A stretch of DNA of 30,881 nucleotides from a virus. The notes beneath the pieces are model-generated. The model was not told where the DNA came from and did no database searches. It saw only the letters and a program-made list of their open reading frames with translations. Location: positions 1 through 30,881 of IMG/VR virus record IMGVR_UViG_3300030333_007226; one strand, 5' to 3'. Shown piece by piece: positions 15,113 through 22,981 of the stretch (position 1 is its first letter; each line of letters begins with the position of its first letter). Both the position numbers and the translations under genes were made by a program.

Positions 15113-15840
15113 TCTTCTTCTTGCCTTTTTTCGAATCGTTCATCAGTTTTTTTAATAATTTCATTTATTTTGTCAATATCATATGGTACATTGCAAGCTT
15201 TTTTTTCAAAAACCCAAAAATATGAGTGATACTTTCTCGCATGGCTTTGATTTTTTTTATGGTTGTGTCCAGTAATACGATGTTTAGCTAATAAAACAAA
15301 CATGTCTCTTGGATAGAAGCCATGGACAATGGCTCGCTCCATGATGTAACAATGGGAAAACCAATTTTTGGCAGAAGAAACAGTGTCTTGGCACTTAAAA
15401 ACTAAAACACCTTTTTTCTTAAGAATTCTGTTAAATTCTGCTAAACACTGATCGTACCAGCCCCACAGGTCTGTAACATACCTAAATCCATGAAATCTTT
15501 TACCTATAATGCCAGTAGGTGCGGTTTTAGTGTGTCCTGCAACAAAAGGAGGGTCAAACATGATGCTAGAAATGCTGTTATCTTCAAATGGTAAATCTTC
15601 AGCAGATGCTTTTTGAACTTCGTCGCTCTTAGGAAACAAGTCGTACTTTAAAGGCGGATCGATGATCCCCGTGATAGAGCAGGCTTTACCTTTCTTGTAT
15701 TTCTTATAAAACACTCCCTTACTGTATGTGGGGTCCAACTCAAAACCTTCGGGCACATATAATGTCTGAATATTTCGAATGATTTCATGTTGATCATCAG
15801 ACACCGTGCGAATGATGGGTGTGTCTTCAGTTACTTCCAC
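15109..15840 (-). CDS. DNA methyltransferase (DPPF type) beside a nuclease-like gene
   Basis: I place the start at GTG 15840, which has AGGAG five bases before it, rather than at the ATG at 15864, which overlaps the upstream gene. The 243-residue product carries SISSIMFDPPFV (90-100), a form of the DPPY/NPPY catalytic motif of N6-adenine or N4-cytosine methyltransferases, preceded by an ASAEDLPF strand and followed by a WYDQCLAEFNRILKKKGVLVFK stretch typical of the amino-methyltransferase fold. Target base and sequence are unknown. It starts eight bases after the stop of a restriction-endonuclease-like gene, so the two may form a restriction-modification pair. It could also be a stand-alone phage methylase. 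Confidence 0.85.
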   Translation of the reverse strand: MEVTEDTPIIRTVSDDQHEIIRNIQTLYVPEGFELDPTYSKGVFYKKYKKGKACSITGIIDPPLKYDLFPKSDEVQKASAEDLPFEDNSISSIMFDPPFVAGHTKTAPTGIIGKRFHGFRYVTDLWGWYDQCLAEFNRILKKKGVLVFKCQDTVSSAKNWFSHCYIMERAIVHGFYPRDMFVLLAKHRITGHNHKKNQSHARKYHSYFWVFEKKACNVPYDIDKINEIIKKTDERFEKRQEEE

Positions 15841-15848
15841 TTGTTCTC

Positions 15849-16595
15849 CTATAGCACTGGGCATTTAAATTGAATCTTTTTGCCCCTTGTTCCTGATGCG
15901 TGTGTCCAAGAAAGTCCTGTGCCATAACCGCTGGTGCGGGTTGTAATCTTTTTAATTTGTTCCTCGATTGTATACGTTGAAAAATCCTTCATATCTCTAG
16001 TGGAATGGTCCACTTTGAACATAATGGTGTGATTGGCAATTCTAAGATCCTCGTTATATTCGTCAGGGGATCCTGATAGCGTCCAACGCACAAGTTGTTC
16101 TTTTACAGGTGCAACTCTATTTCTTAAGCTTTCTCGCTCATCATCATCAAAATTTTTACCTGATGCATCAGTCTGAAACTTTCTCATCAAGTCCAACAAT
16201 ACTTTATCTGTAATCCCTATTTCCTTTCTGATCGTGTCAACATCAAATTCTGCAACAGCGATACTGGACATTGATGATTGTTTAACTGAAATTTTGATAA
16301 CATGGTCATTAATCTTAACACAAACATCAGTTTTTGGTGGACCACCAGTGTCTCTTAGTGGAACTTCAACGATCTCAATTGACTTAATAACATCGATGTT
16401 GTATTGAGCACAAGTTTGGTAGAATATTTGCTCTTCAATGCCATGAGGGGCTATACATTTGTTAAAATTGTCAACAATACCTTGATTTGAAAAAATTGAC
16501 TTGACAAATTCTTCATATGCATGCCCTGCACGGGCAGATTTACTACCCATCCCCTCTTCCACGCTGAAGTATTTATTTAAAATAGCATTTAGCAT
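15849..16595 (-). CDS. Restriction-endonuclease-like protein (PD-(D/E)xK type, MspI-like?)
   Basis: The 248-residue protein shows PPKTDVCVKINDHVIKISVKQSS at residues 86-108: an acid (D90) on one strand and a K (K105) at the end of the next, in S-x-K form. Type II restriction enzymes of the MspI group use a similarly altered D...N-x-K site. The C-terminal part, YGTGLSWTHASG and then KKIQFK, resembles my recollection of the end of MspI-type enzymes, but no comparison could be run. It lies directly before a DNA methyltransferase gene with an eight-base gap, and starts at the dUTPase stop. This neighbourhood supports a restriction role; a phage replication nuclease is the alternative. Confidence 0.6.
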   Translation of the reverse strand: MLNAILNKYFSVEEGMGSKSARAGHAYEEFVKSIFSNQGIVDNFNKCIAPHGIEEQIFYQTCAQYNIDVIKSIEIVEVPLRDTGGPPKTDVCVKINDHVIKISVKQSSMSSIAVAEFDVDTIRKEIGITDKVLLDLMRKFQTDASGKNFDDDERESLRNRVAPVKEQLVRWTLSGSPDEYNEDLRIANHTIMFKVDHSTRDMKDFSTYTIEEQIKKITTRTSGYGTGLSWTHASGTRGKKIQFKCPVL

Positions 16596-17050
16596 TAATC
16601 TGTACTCCCCAAGGCTCCGTCGCCTCTGTCGCTAATTGTAATGGGATACCAATCGTAAAGATTGGGATTTGTTGTTTCCATCGCTCGAAATGATACAACT
16701 GGTGTCATGACGACCTGTGCGATCTTTGTGTGGGGCTCAATAACCTGTGGCTCATTGCCAATATTGTGGAGGTTGACAAAAACTTCGCCGTCATAACCTG
16801 AATCCACAACACAGGCACCAACAATAAGTGAACGCTTCGAAGCAACGCTGGAGCGGTTTTTTACCTCCAACATATACCCATGCGGAACACCAAATTTAAG
16901 CCCAGTGGGCAGAATAACGCTCTGCCCTGGTTCAATAGTGACTGCTTCTCGTGTTTTTGGTGAGAAGTAAACATCCAGCCCCGCATCGCTTGGATTACCT
17001 CGTGTTGGGGGGTGCGAATTAAAGTGAGTTCTGTGATACTCAATAATCAC
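16595..17050 (-). CDS. dut: dUTPase (trimeric type)
   Basis: The 151-residue enzyme splits dUTP into dUMP and diphosphate, keeping uracil out of DNA and feeding thymidylate synthesis. All five motifs of the trimeric family are visible: PSDAGLDVY (20-28), NRSS (65-68), VVDSGYDGEVFV (81-92, with the uracil-stacking Tyr86), KIAQVV (109-114) and the C-terminal RGDGALGST (142-150), where the usual Phe is Leu. The start is GTG, overlapping the upstream TGA stop (GTGA). It is the second gene of a unit headed by a strong promoter. Confidence 0.96.
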   Translation of the reverse strand: MIIEYHRTHFNSHPPTRGNPSDAGLDVYFSPKTREAVTIEPGQSVILPTGLKFGVPHGYMLEVKNRSSVASKRSLIVGACVVDSGYDGEVFVNLHNIGNEPQVIEPHTKIAQVVMTPVVSFRAMETTNPNLYDWYPITISDRGDGALGSTD

Positions 17051-17337
17051 TTATCACCTCGCAAAAAGTTGAACATCTCGACAAGCTCATCGATATCTTG
17101 ATCTGCCTTGAGCATACGATAGGCTTTGACTGCGAGAGAGATCTCATCACCTGTAAGCCAGCCCTGCTCTTTGAACTCTGCCTTGAGTTCGCGCTTTTGC
17201 TCTGCGTATGGCTCGATAGCCTCTTCAATAGCTTTAAGCGAGCGAATGTATTCAAGCACCTTTTGGCGCTTGGCTTCTTCTTCTTGGTTAAGCTGTGCTT
17301 CCACAACAACATCATTACTAACAATTGATAGGTCCAT
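17047..17337 (-). CDS. Conserved-looking small phage protein (96 aa), unknown
   Basis: The 96-residue protein is helical: a Glu/Lys coiled coil at 18-60 (NQEEEAKRQKVLEYIRSLK) and a second part, EQGWLTGDEISLAVKAYRML (58-77), then KADQDIDELVEMFNFLR. The GWLT-E-S-A-YR order recurs in small proteins of many tailed phages, usually near replication genes, but no role is known to me. It directly follows a promoter and is coupled to dut. AGGAG precedes the ATG. Confidence 0.75.
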   Translation of the reverse strand: MDLSIVSNDVVVEAQLNQEEEAKRQKVLEYIRSLKAIEEAIEPYAEQKRELKAEFKEQGWLTGDEISLAVKAYRMLKADQDIDELVEMFNFLRGDK

Positions 17338-17363
17338 TTTTTCTCCTTAATGTTTTTCTTTTT

Positions 17364-17392
17364 ATTATAACTGAGGTATTTTTAATTGTCAA
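17364..17392 (-). promoter_or_regulatory. Sigma-70-type promoter for the dut unit
   Basis: Minus strand: TTGACA (17392-17387), 17 bases, TATAAT (17369-17364). The TGA in the -35 box is the stop codon of dnaE. A 6-bp inverted repeat (ATTGTC, two bases, GACAAT; 17385-17398) overlaps the -35. Confidence 0.9.
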
Positions 17393-20300
17393 GACAATAA
17401 TCTAAAATTATGTCGTAAAGATCTCGTGCTAAAGCCCCACGTTGGGTGATAGTCGAGTTTCGCCATGTATGGGCGGTTAAGATACAGGATATCAAGCTTC
17501 GAGTTGACACCCCAGCACTTAATATTGGCAGTCGTGCCGGTGTCGTCAATAACCTCAACAACCCAGTATTCTTTATTGTTCTTTGTTTTTCTCGGGACAA
17601 TCTTACGAGGAATAAACCAAGTGACACGAAGGTCAGGGTCGAACTCACCAATGGGCGGAATCATATTTTGATATAGTTTGTCCAAAATATCATTGTTCAT
17701 CACCTCGGACATTGGAAAGACGCCTGTAAGCTCAACAGTGTATTGGATAATGTCTTCTTCCTCGAAGTCACCCTCTGGGCGATATAGCTCGATATTCTCT
17801 TCAAACTTTTTTAGTTTTCGTGGTCGGTCAACAGCAACAGCAGACCAAAAGTGCTTTAGACCGCTAAATCGATCATCTACAAGTCCGTTCATTGCTCCTG
17901 AGCGAACGAGCACATCTAAAGCCTTCTTATTAAGCTTGGAGTATACCATATTCTCATTAAAGATAAAGTCTTCAACCTTTTCAAAGGGTCGGTTGCTAAT
18001 AATCTGTGCAATCGCAGCCTCCCCAAGACCCTTAATAGAAGTCAGCGGCTGGATGAGAGTTTCGCCATCTTCGGAGATCTCCCAAACACGACCAGAGGTG
18101 TTAACATCCAGTTTGCGGATACTAAATCCAAATCCCTTGGCAATGTTGATGGCTTTTTCTTTTCGGCTCTCGGGCTCTTTATCCAAGAACGCAGCCATCC
18201 ATTCTGCGGGATGGTTATGTGCCAACCAAGCGCATTGATATGATAGCATAGAATATGATACAGCGTGCGACTTATTAAAACCATATCCTGAGAAGTATTC
18301 AAACTTATCCCAGATGCCCTCGGCTACATCACGACGAATACCCTTTTCAACACAGCCTGTGACAAACTTGGAGTGAATCTTCATCTTGGCTTCGTGACCT
18401 TTGCCAGTTCCCTTCTTGGTGAGCAACTTACGAAGTTTATTGCCCTCGTCAAGAGTCAGATCTTTTCCCAGTTTATGTGCCAAAATCGCAATCTGCTCTT
18501 GGAAGATAAGGAAGCCGTAGGTCTCCTCAGTCACTTCTTGGATGAGCGGGTGGTCATACTTAATATACTGCGGGTGCTCCTTTGCTTCCACATACTGGTC
18601 ATCAACTTTTGCTGACAGCGGACCTGGGCGAAAGATAGATGTAATAGCTGAGATATCAACAATGCTGGTTGGTTTGGCTCGTTGACAAAATGCTTGTGCT
18701 CCTTTTTCCGTAAACTGGAATATTCCTGCCCACTTACCTTGATGAAAGATGTTTTCGTATACGTCTTGATTTTCAAGATTAATAACATCTGGGTGTAGAT
18801 GTCTATCGTAGTAATCTTTCACGTCATTAAATGTCGGATCCTCGATATCATGCTCCCGCTTCAAAATATGGCGGATTGCGCCATCAATCATCGCAAGCGT
18901 GGAAAGCCCGAGAATATCAAACTTAATAAAACCCATTGGCTCAAGGTGGCGAACGTTCTGCCCCTCTGCCCAAGGTGTTTGACGAACTCCCTTAGAGTTA
19001 ATAAGGGGCATCCATTTATCAAGGTTTTCGCCAACCACAACCCCACCAGCATGACGAGAGCAAGAGCGCACCTGTCCATAGAGCCTGTCGATATGGCTTG
19101 CAATATGCGGGTATTTGCCTAAAAATGCTTGCAGAGTTGGAGAATATTCTTTTGTCTCCTCAAACGTGGGTGCGTAAACACCCGCCTTAATACCGTGCGC
19201 TTTCTTGGCGGCTGGAGTTGCCTCCAAAAGCATCTTGCCTGTGACCTCGTTGACTTCCTTAAATGGAATTCCATAAAATTTAGAAATATCTTTAATTAGA
19301 GAGCGCAACTGAAGAGTGTTCCAGTTGGAGATAGGGACAACAGTGGTGTCGCCCCATTCCTCAATCAACTGCTCTTTTAGTTCCATCGGTGATGCTACAT
19401 CATAGTCAATATCTGGATAGTCAGTAGCATCAGAGCGAAGGAAGCGCGAAAACAGCAGTCCATACTTAATAGGGTCAATCTGAGTGATCCCAAGGGCATA
19501 TGCAGCAAGTGAGCCAGCGGCAGAACCTCGACCTGGACCTGTAAGCATGCAATTGTTTGCCCTGTCGGCAATTGCCTTCATGGTTAAAAAATATTTTGAA
19601 AAACCCCTATCGTCAATAACTCTAAGTTCGTGACGAAGACGTTCGGTATATTCTTTGTTTTTGTGAAGTCCTCGCTCTCGCAAACCCTCCAATGACATGT
19701 TAACAAGCGCCTGTGTCGCTGTATATCCCGCTGGTACGACGAAATCGGGCAACCGAACAGTGTTGTCTGGAAGGAAATCTTCAATTAACTGATGGGCGAT
19801 TTCGTGAGTGTGTTTAATAGATTTGAGCACTAAGTCGTCGTCATAATCTACACCAACAAGTTTAGAATACTTTTTATAGCTCTCCCACATCTGATCGCCG
19901 TTCTTGGGATACAATTCATACCCAATCTCTTCAACATCAATTGGAAGCTCAGTGCTCTCGTAAGATGGAGCGGCTTTGCCAAGCCACCCAAGTCGCTTGT
20001 AAAGTTCACGATCTTTCCATGCTTCTCGGCTTGGATAGTGACTATCTGCGGTTGAAATAAGTCCGATGCCGAACTCTTCATGCATCTTAATAATATATTG
20101 ATTTAACTGGTGTTGTTCGGGCACATTGTTCCATTGAAGTTCGCCATACCAGCGATCACCAAAGATACTAATCATCTTTCGAGTTGTTTCTCGCATTGCA
20201 TCAAGCACAGCCTCTTCGCCGTTGTCTCTATTTTCCCAATAATTACCAGCGTATACACCCCCAAGACATGCAGAGGCGGCGATGACTCCTTCACTGTATT

Positions 20301-20820
20301 TTGATAGAAGTTCATAGTCCATACGAGGGTATCGATAGAAGTTCTCACTTTTATAACTTTCAGAAATTAATTTAAATATATTCTGAAGACCCTCCTGGCT
20401 CTGTGCGAGGAGGATAAGGTGGCGACGGCGACGTAATACATCTTGGACTTTTTTACTGGAGTTTTCGTCCTCAACAGTAGCGCCACTCAAGGTTGAACCA
20501 AGAGTTTTGGCACGCTTTTTGTCCTCCATGGCTTTCTCATACTCTTCACGCCACTCTTTGATGGACGGAATAAAATAGGCTTCCGTACCGAAGATGGGCT
20601 TAAAATTTCTGCCCTCCTCTTTCATCTTTTTGGCGTGCAGCACTTGATGAGAAAGCCCATTTGCGTTTCCGTGATCGGTTAACGCCAATGCATCACATCC
20701 ATTACTATACGCAAAGTCCATATGCTCGTTGGGGTATCCAAGTGCATCAAATAATGAACCAGCTACACTATGTGCGTGTAGTCCCACAAACGGGATCTTA
20801 GACTTTACTCTGTCGCTCAT
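17389..20820 (-). CDS. dnaE: DNA polymerase III alpha subunit (C-family replicative polymerase)
   Basis: The 1143-residue protein is full length for DnaE (E. coli 1160). The N-terminal PHP domain (1-270) keeps the metal ligands of active PHP domains: H15 and H17 (HAH), D25, H50 (TDHGN), E80, H134, C185, D259 and H261. The polymerase core has GPGRGSAAGSL (428-438) and the catalytic PDIDYD (469-474, D470 and D472), then the YFSGYGFNKSHAVSY segment of the fingers. The C-terminal part carries an OB-fold-like region (KKNNKEYWVVEVIDDTG). A typical beta-clamp-binding peptide and the tau-binding tail of E. coli were not evident. Phages more often use A- or B-family polymerases. GGAGG lies before the ATG. 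With helicase, 5' nuclease and RecA in the same window it probably replicates the phage genome. Confidence 0.97.
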   Translation of the reverse strand: MSDRVKSKIPFVGLHAHSVAGSLFDALGYPNEHMDFAYSNGCDALALTDHGNANGLSHQVLHAKKMKEEGRNFKPIFGTEAYFIPSIKEWREEYEKAMEDKKRAKTLGSTLSGATVEDENSSKKVQDVLRRRRHLILLAQSQEGLQNIFKLISESYKSENFYRYPRMDYELLSKYSEGVIAASACLGGVYAGNYWENRDNGEEAVLDAMRETTRKMISIFGDRWYGELQWNNVPEQHQLNQYIIKMHEEFGIGLISTADSHYPSREAWKDRELYKRLGWLGKAAPSYESTELPIDVEEIGYELYPKNGDQMWESYKKYSKLVGVDYDDDLVLKSIKHTHEIAHQLIEDFLPDNTVRLPDFVVPAGYTATQALVNMSLEGLRERGLHKNKEYTERLRHELRVIDDRGFSKYFLTMKAIADRANNCMLTGPGRGSAAGSLAAYALGITQIDPIKYGLLFSRFLRSDATDYPDIDYDVASPMELKEQLIEEWGDTTVVPISNWNTLQLRSLIKDISKFYGIPFKEVNEVTGKMLLEATPAAKKAHGIKAGVYAPTFEETKEYSPTLQAFLGKYPHIASHIDRLYGQVRSCSRHAGGVVVGENLDKWMPLINSKGVRQTPWAEGQNVRHLEPMGFIKFDILGLSTLAMIDGAIRHILKREHDIEDPTFNDVKDYYDRHLHPDVINLENQDVYENIFHQGKWAGIFQFTEKGAQAFCQRAKPTSIVDISAITSIFRPGPLSAKVDDQYVEAKEHPQYIKYDHPLIQEVTEETYGFLIFQEQIAILAHKLGKDLTLDEGNKLRKLLTKKGTGKGHEAKMKIHSKFVTGCVEKGIRRDVAEGIWDKFEYFSGYGFNKSHAVSYSMLSYQCAWLAHNHPAEWMAAFLDKEPESRKEKAINIAKGFGFSIRKLDVNTSGRVWEISEDGETLIQPLTSIKGLGEAAIAQIISNRPFEKVEDFIFNENMVYSKLNKKALDVLVRSGAMNGLVDDRFSGLKHFWSAVAVDRPRKLKKFEENIELYRPEGDFEEEDIIQYTVELTGVFPMSEVMNNDILDKLYQNMIPPIGEFDPDLRVTWFIPRKIVPRKTKNNKEYWVVEVIDDTGTTANIKCWGVNSKLDILYLNRPYMAKLDYHPTWGFSTRSLRHNFRLLS

Positions 20821-20839
20821 CCTTACCCTCCTCTAACTC

Positions 20840-21046
20840 TTACAGTGCGCGTCGATACACAGTATCAATTTCATCAAGAAACTGTGTGCGAGTCTCAGTA
20901 TCAAGTTCCAGCACCTCTGCGACTCGATATCGCAATTGCCCCAATACAGCTCCAAATTGAGTTGTCTTGGCTCGCTCTGCATTAAGTTGGCGCGTCAGTG
21001 CTTCGACTTGTTGTTGCAAGTCAGTCGTTGTTGTCTTTGTTGTCAT
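20840..21046 (-). CDS. Small coiled-coil protein (68 aa), unknown
   Basis: The 68-residue product begins MTTKTTTTDLQQQVEALTRQL: a Thr-rich start, then a coiled coil (8-30) and a second helix (about 40-66). AGGAG lies six bases before the ATG. It overlaps the end of the preceding gene by 26 bases and ends 19 bases before dnaE, so it is co-expressed with the polymerase, possibly from the internal promoter at 21202-21229. No family recognised. Confidence 0.7.
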   Translation of the reverse strand: MTTKTTTTDLQQQVEALTRQLNAERAKTTQFGAVLGQLRYRVAEVLELDTETRTQFLDEIDTVYRRAL

Positions 21047-21938
21047 GTTCTACTCCTAAACCACTCCATTCGTGGTATTTATTTAGACCCTTGTAGGGGC
21101 GTTGTATAGTCTTTGATTCCTCAGATGCAAAATAGCTGGTGTAGCCTTCCCAACTGGATAAGTCATGATACCACTCCAACTCTTTTACATTTGACTCTAT
21201 TATTATAACAGGTTTAAATACTTTGTCAAGGGAAAAATGTCGTGCTGACCATCTTTTTTCTATTGGAAGTTTTTCGGTTGGCATTTCATCGCCACTGTGC
21301 TTCCATTGTTTTGTTCCCTCTTTTCTAATCACACGCCTGCTCTCAATAAAATCTTGGGGTCCAAAGGAAAATCCCAGATACTCTCCATCCTTAACTGTCT
21401 TCCCATTATAACAGAAAAAGAAATTGTTGTCACTAGAAATTTTTGGTCTATATTGTCTTGGGGCGTCTTCTGGATAAACACTTAATGGAAACGAGACATA
21501 ATATTTATCTGGTGTTACCCATACGCTCATTTGCTTGCTAATCCAATATGCGGTATTAGCGCCATGGAGAATGCTCCAAGCATAGCAGTCAACTCTATCG
21601 CGGTCTTTTGGATGTATGGCGACATAATAAATTGGTATTGGCTTCCTGTGCTGATCTGGATTTGCAGATAAAGTACGCCCGTACCAAATGGGATCTTGAA
21701 CCATTTCTCCAATTCTATGCCTTATTAATGGTTGGATATCTTTGTTGCACACAATCCATATCGTTTCACAACCAGCATAGGCACATTCCATCACGGAGCG
21801 CTCGATGGCGGTGTAATTTTCAGCTATTGGCATCAAAACATTATCCCATTGAAAGCCAAAGTCTTTTTTATGACCTGAGACGGGGATAATTCCTGCCAAA
21901 TGAAAGGCATTTTTATTTATATCTGGTTTTTCTTCCAT
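21021..21938 (-). CDS. Protein with nucleotidyltransferase-like N-terminal domain (305 aa)
   Basis: Residues 15-80 read AGIIPVSGHKKDFGF, then NVLMPI...YTAIERSVMECAYAGCETIWIV, the strand-loop-helix order of GlmU/RmlA-type sugar-nucleotidyltransferases (usual form: AAGxGxRM...KPL...A...AG...I.IV). The signature Gly-rich loop is altered (VSGHKKD), so activity is uncertain. The C-terminal half (about 150-305) has repeated aromatic strands and no known fold. The start overlaps the stop of the preceding gene by one base (TAATG), so the two proteins are probably made together. Possible roles are sugar-nucleotide or nucleotide transfer; nothing identifies the substrate. An internal sigma-70-type promoter lies within its 3' third. 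Confidence 0.7.
   Translation of the reverse strand: MEEKPDINKNAFHLAGIIPVSGHKKDFGFQWDNVLMPIAENYTAIERSVMECAYAGCETIWIVCNKDIQPLIRHRIGEMVQDPIWYGRTLSANPDQHRKPIPIYYVAIHPKDRDRVDCYAWSILHGANTAYWISKQMSVWVTPDKYYVSFPLSVYPEDAPRQYRPKISSDNNFFFCYNGKTVKDGEYLGFSFGPQDFIESRRVIRKEGTKQWKHSGDEMPTEKLPIEKRWSARHFSLDKVFKPVIIIESNVKELEWYHDLSSWEGYTSYFASEESKTIQRPYKGLNKYHEWSGLGVEHDNKDNND
21202..21229 (-). promoter_or_regulatory. Internal sigma-70-type promoter upstream of dnaE
   Basis: Minus strand: TTGACA (21229-21224), 16 bases, TATAAT (21207-21202), with ACCTGT just before the -10 as at 27109. It lies inside the coding region of the 305-residue gene, about 160 bases before the coiled-coil gene and 380 before dnaE. Confidence 0.65.
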
Positions 21939-22846
21939 TATAGGTTATTAAGTAATTTTGAGGTATAAGTATTTATTTTTATTGTATTTTCAGAAATAAT
22001 CTTTTCTGGAGGGTCATAACAAAATTTAATTTTCTTTGTGTTACGGTATTTAAGCATTGGAAAGGGCACGATCTCTCTTTTAGCAAAAGTTATCTTTGGA
22101 GAAAGCCATTTAAACGGCTCTGCGGAGCGCTGTGGATAATTTGGATTTTTTCCATTTTTAGCCCCTCTTATACCAGCTTTCTTTAGGCACTTTAAGATTT
22201 TAAAACGAGCGTATGTATCAGAATACTGATATTCATATTTAGCTTCTTGTGGTGTCAGATGTGAAATTGCTACAAGGTCTTTAATTCCAGAATAAACATG
22301 TGGTCTTTTTGATTCGTAAAAAAATATATCTTTTATAAATTCATCATCGAGACGCATATAATCAATGTCATGTGATGAGCCCAGATTTACGTCGAACCAG
22401 TCAAGAACTTGTGTTTTTATATTTTGTTTTCTCTCAGAAACAGGAGATAACCCAGATATGCCCGTATCATCAAAAATTAATAAACTATTATACTTGACAT
22501 TAAAAACTTTATTACGCTCTGTGGTGACTCTAATTTCTTTTTTATCGATATAAACAGATTTTGCAATGTTCGAAAATGGAACAAGCCCTGCAAGTGAAAG
22601 TATAACAAGTATTTTCTCATATACTTGATACATAGAAGTGCCAAAGACAGCAACATTATCCGAGGGCATTTTTAAATCATAACGAAAAGGTTCAATATTT
22701 AATAAACTTAGATCTGTATCTGTCGGAAAGAACTCAAACGGATGCACATCACGACGCTCTACATAAATCATTGGTATTTGATTATAAAAACAATAAAGTG
22801 CTGAACTTAAGGTGCATCCAATGGCTATTTTTTCGTATCGGAACAT
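21938..22846 (-). CDS. Unknown protein with Rossmann-like N-terminus (302 aa)
   Basis: The first 33 residues, MFRYEKIAIGCTLSSALYCF...PMIYVERR, have the strand, small-residue loop, helix, strand and terminal acid of a dinucleotide-binding fold, though without the classic G-x-G-x-x-G. A later KVFNVKYNSLLIFDD segment (about 113-127) resembles the region before the second nucleotide contact in flavoproteins. The identification is weak. No catalytic residues stand out. It overlaps the next gene by one base, so the pair is likely functionally linked. The codon use looks AT-richer than nearby enzymes. It starts within the last 22 bases of the small gene before it. Confidence 0.65.
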   Translation of the reverse strand: MFRYEKIAIGCTLSSALYCFYNQIPMIYVERRDVHPFEFFPTDTDLSLLNIEPFRYDLKMPSDNVAVFGTSMYQVYEKILVILSLAGLVPFSNIAKSVYIDKKEIRVTTERNKVFNVKYNSLLIFDDTGISGLSPVSERKQNIKTQVLDWFDVNLGSSHDIDYMRLDDEFIKDIFFYESKRPHVYSGIKDLVAISHLTPQEAKYEYQYSDTYARFKILKCLKKAGIRGAKNGKNPNYPQRSAEPFKWLSPKITFAKREIVPFPMLKYRNTKKIKFCYDPPEKIISENTIKINTYTSKLLNNL

Positions 22847-22980
22847 TTAGCTTCTTTTATCTCGTCCTTTTGTTCTGATCGCCGTTGTTCACAAGACCCC
22901 GATTTGTGTTGCTCGATAGCCTTTTCTGAAGGGGTGGACCATTCATTATGAATAAAAAAATCTCCATAATGGTGCGCCAA
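22825..22980 (-). CDS. Small protein with TTG start (51 aa), unknown
   Basis: This frame fills the gap between the GroES-like gene and the 302-residue gene. It starts with TTG at 22980, one base after the GroES stop, with GGAG six bases before it, and ends at TAG 22827-22825. The 51-residue product begins MAHHYGDFFIHNEW and continues with a hydrophilic Lys/Glu-rich helix. Support is the close fit between ribosome-binding site, upstream stop and downstream gene; TTG starts are also used by two neighbouring genes. No family recognised. Confidence 0.55.
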   Translation of the reverse strand: MAHHYGDFFIHNEWSTPSEKAIEQHKSGSCEQRRSEQKDEIKEAKCSDTKK

Positions 22981-22981
22981 T

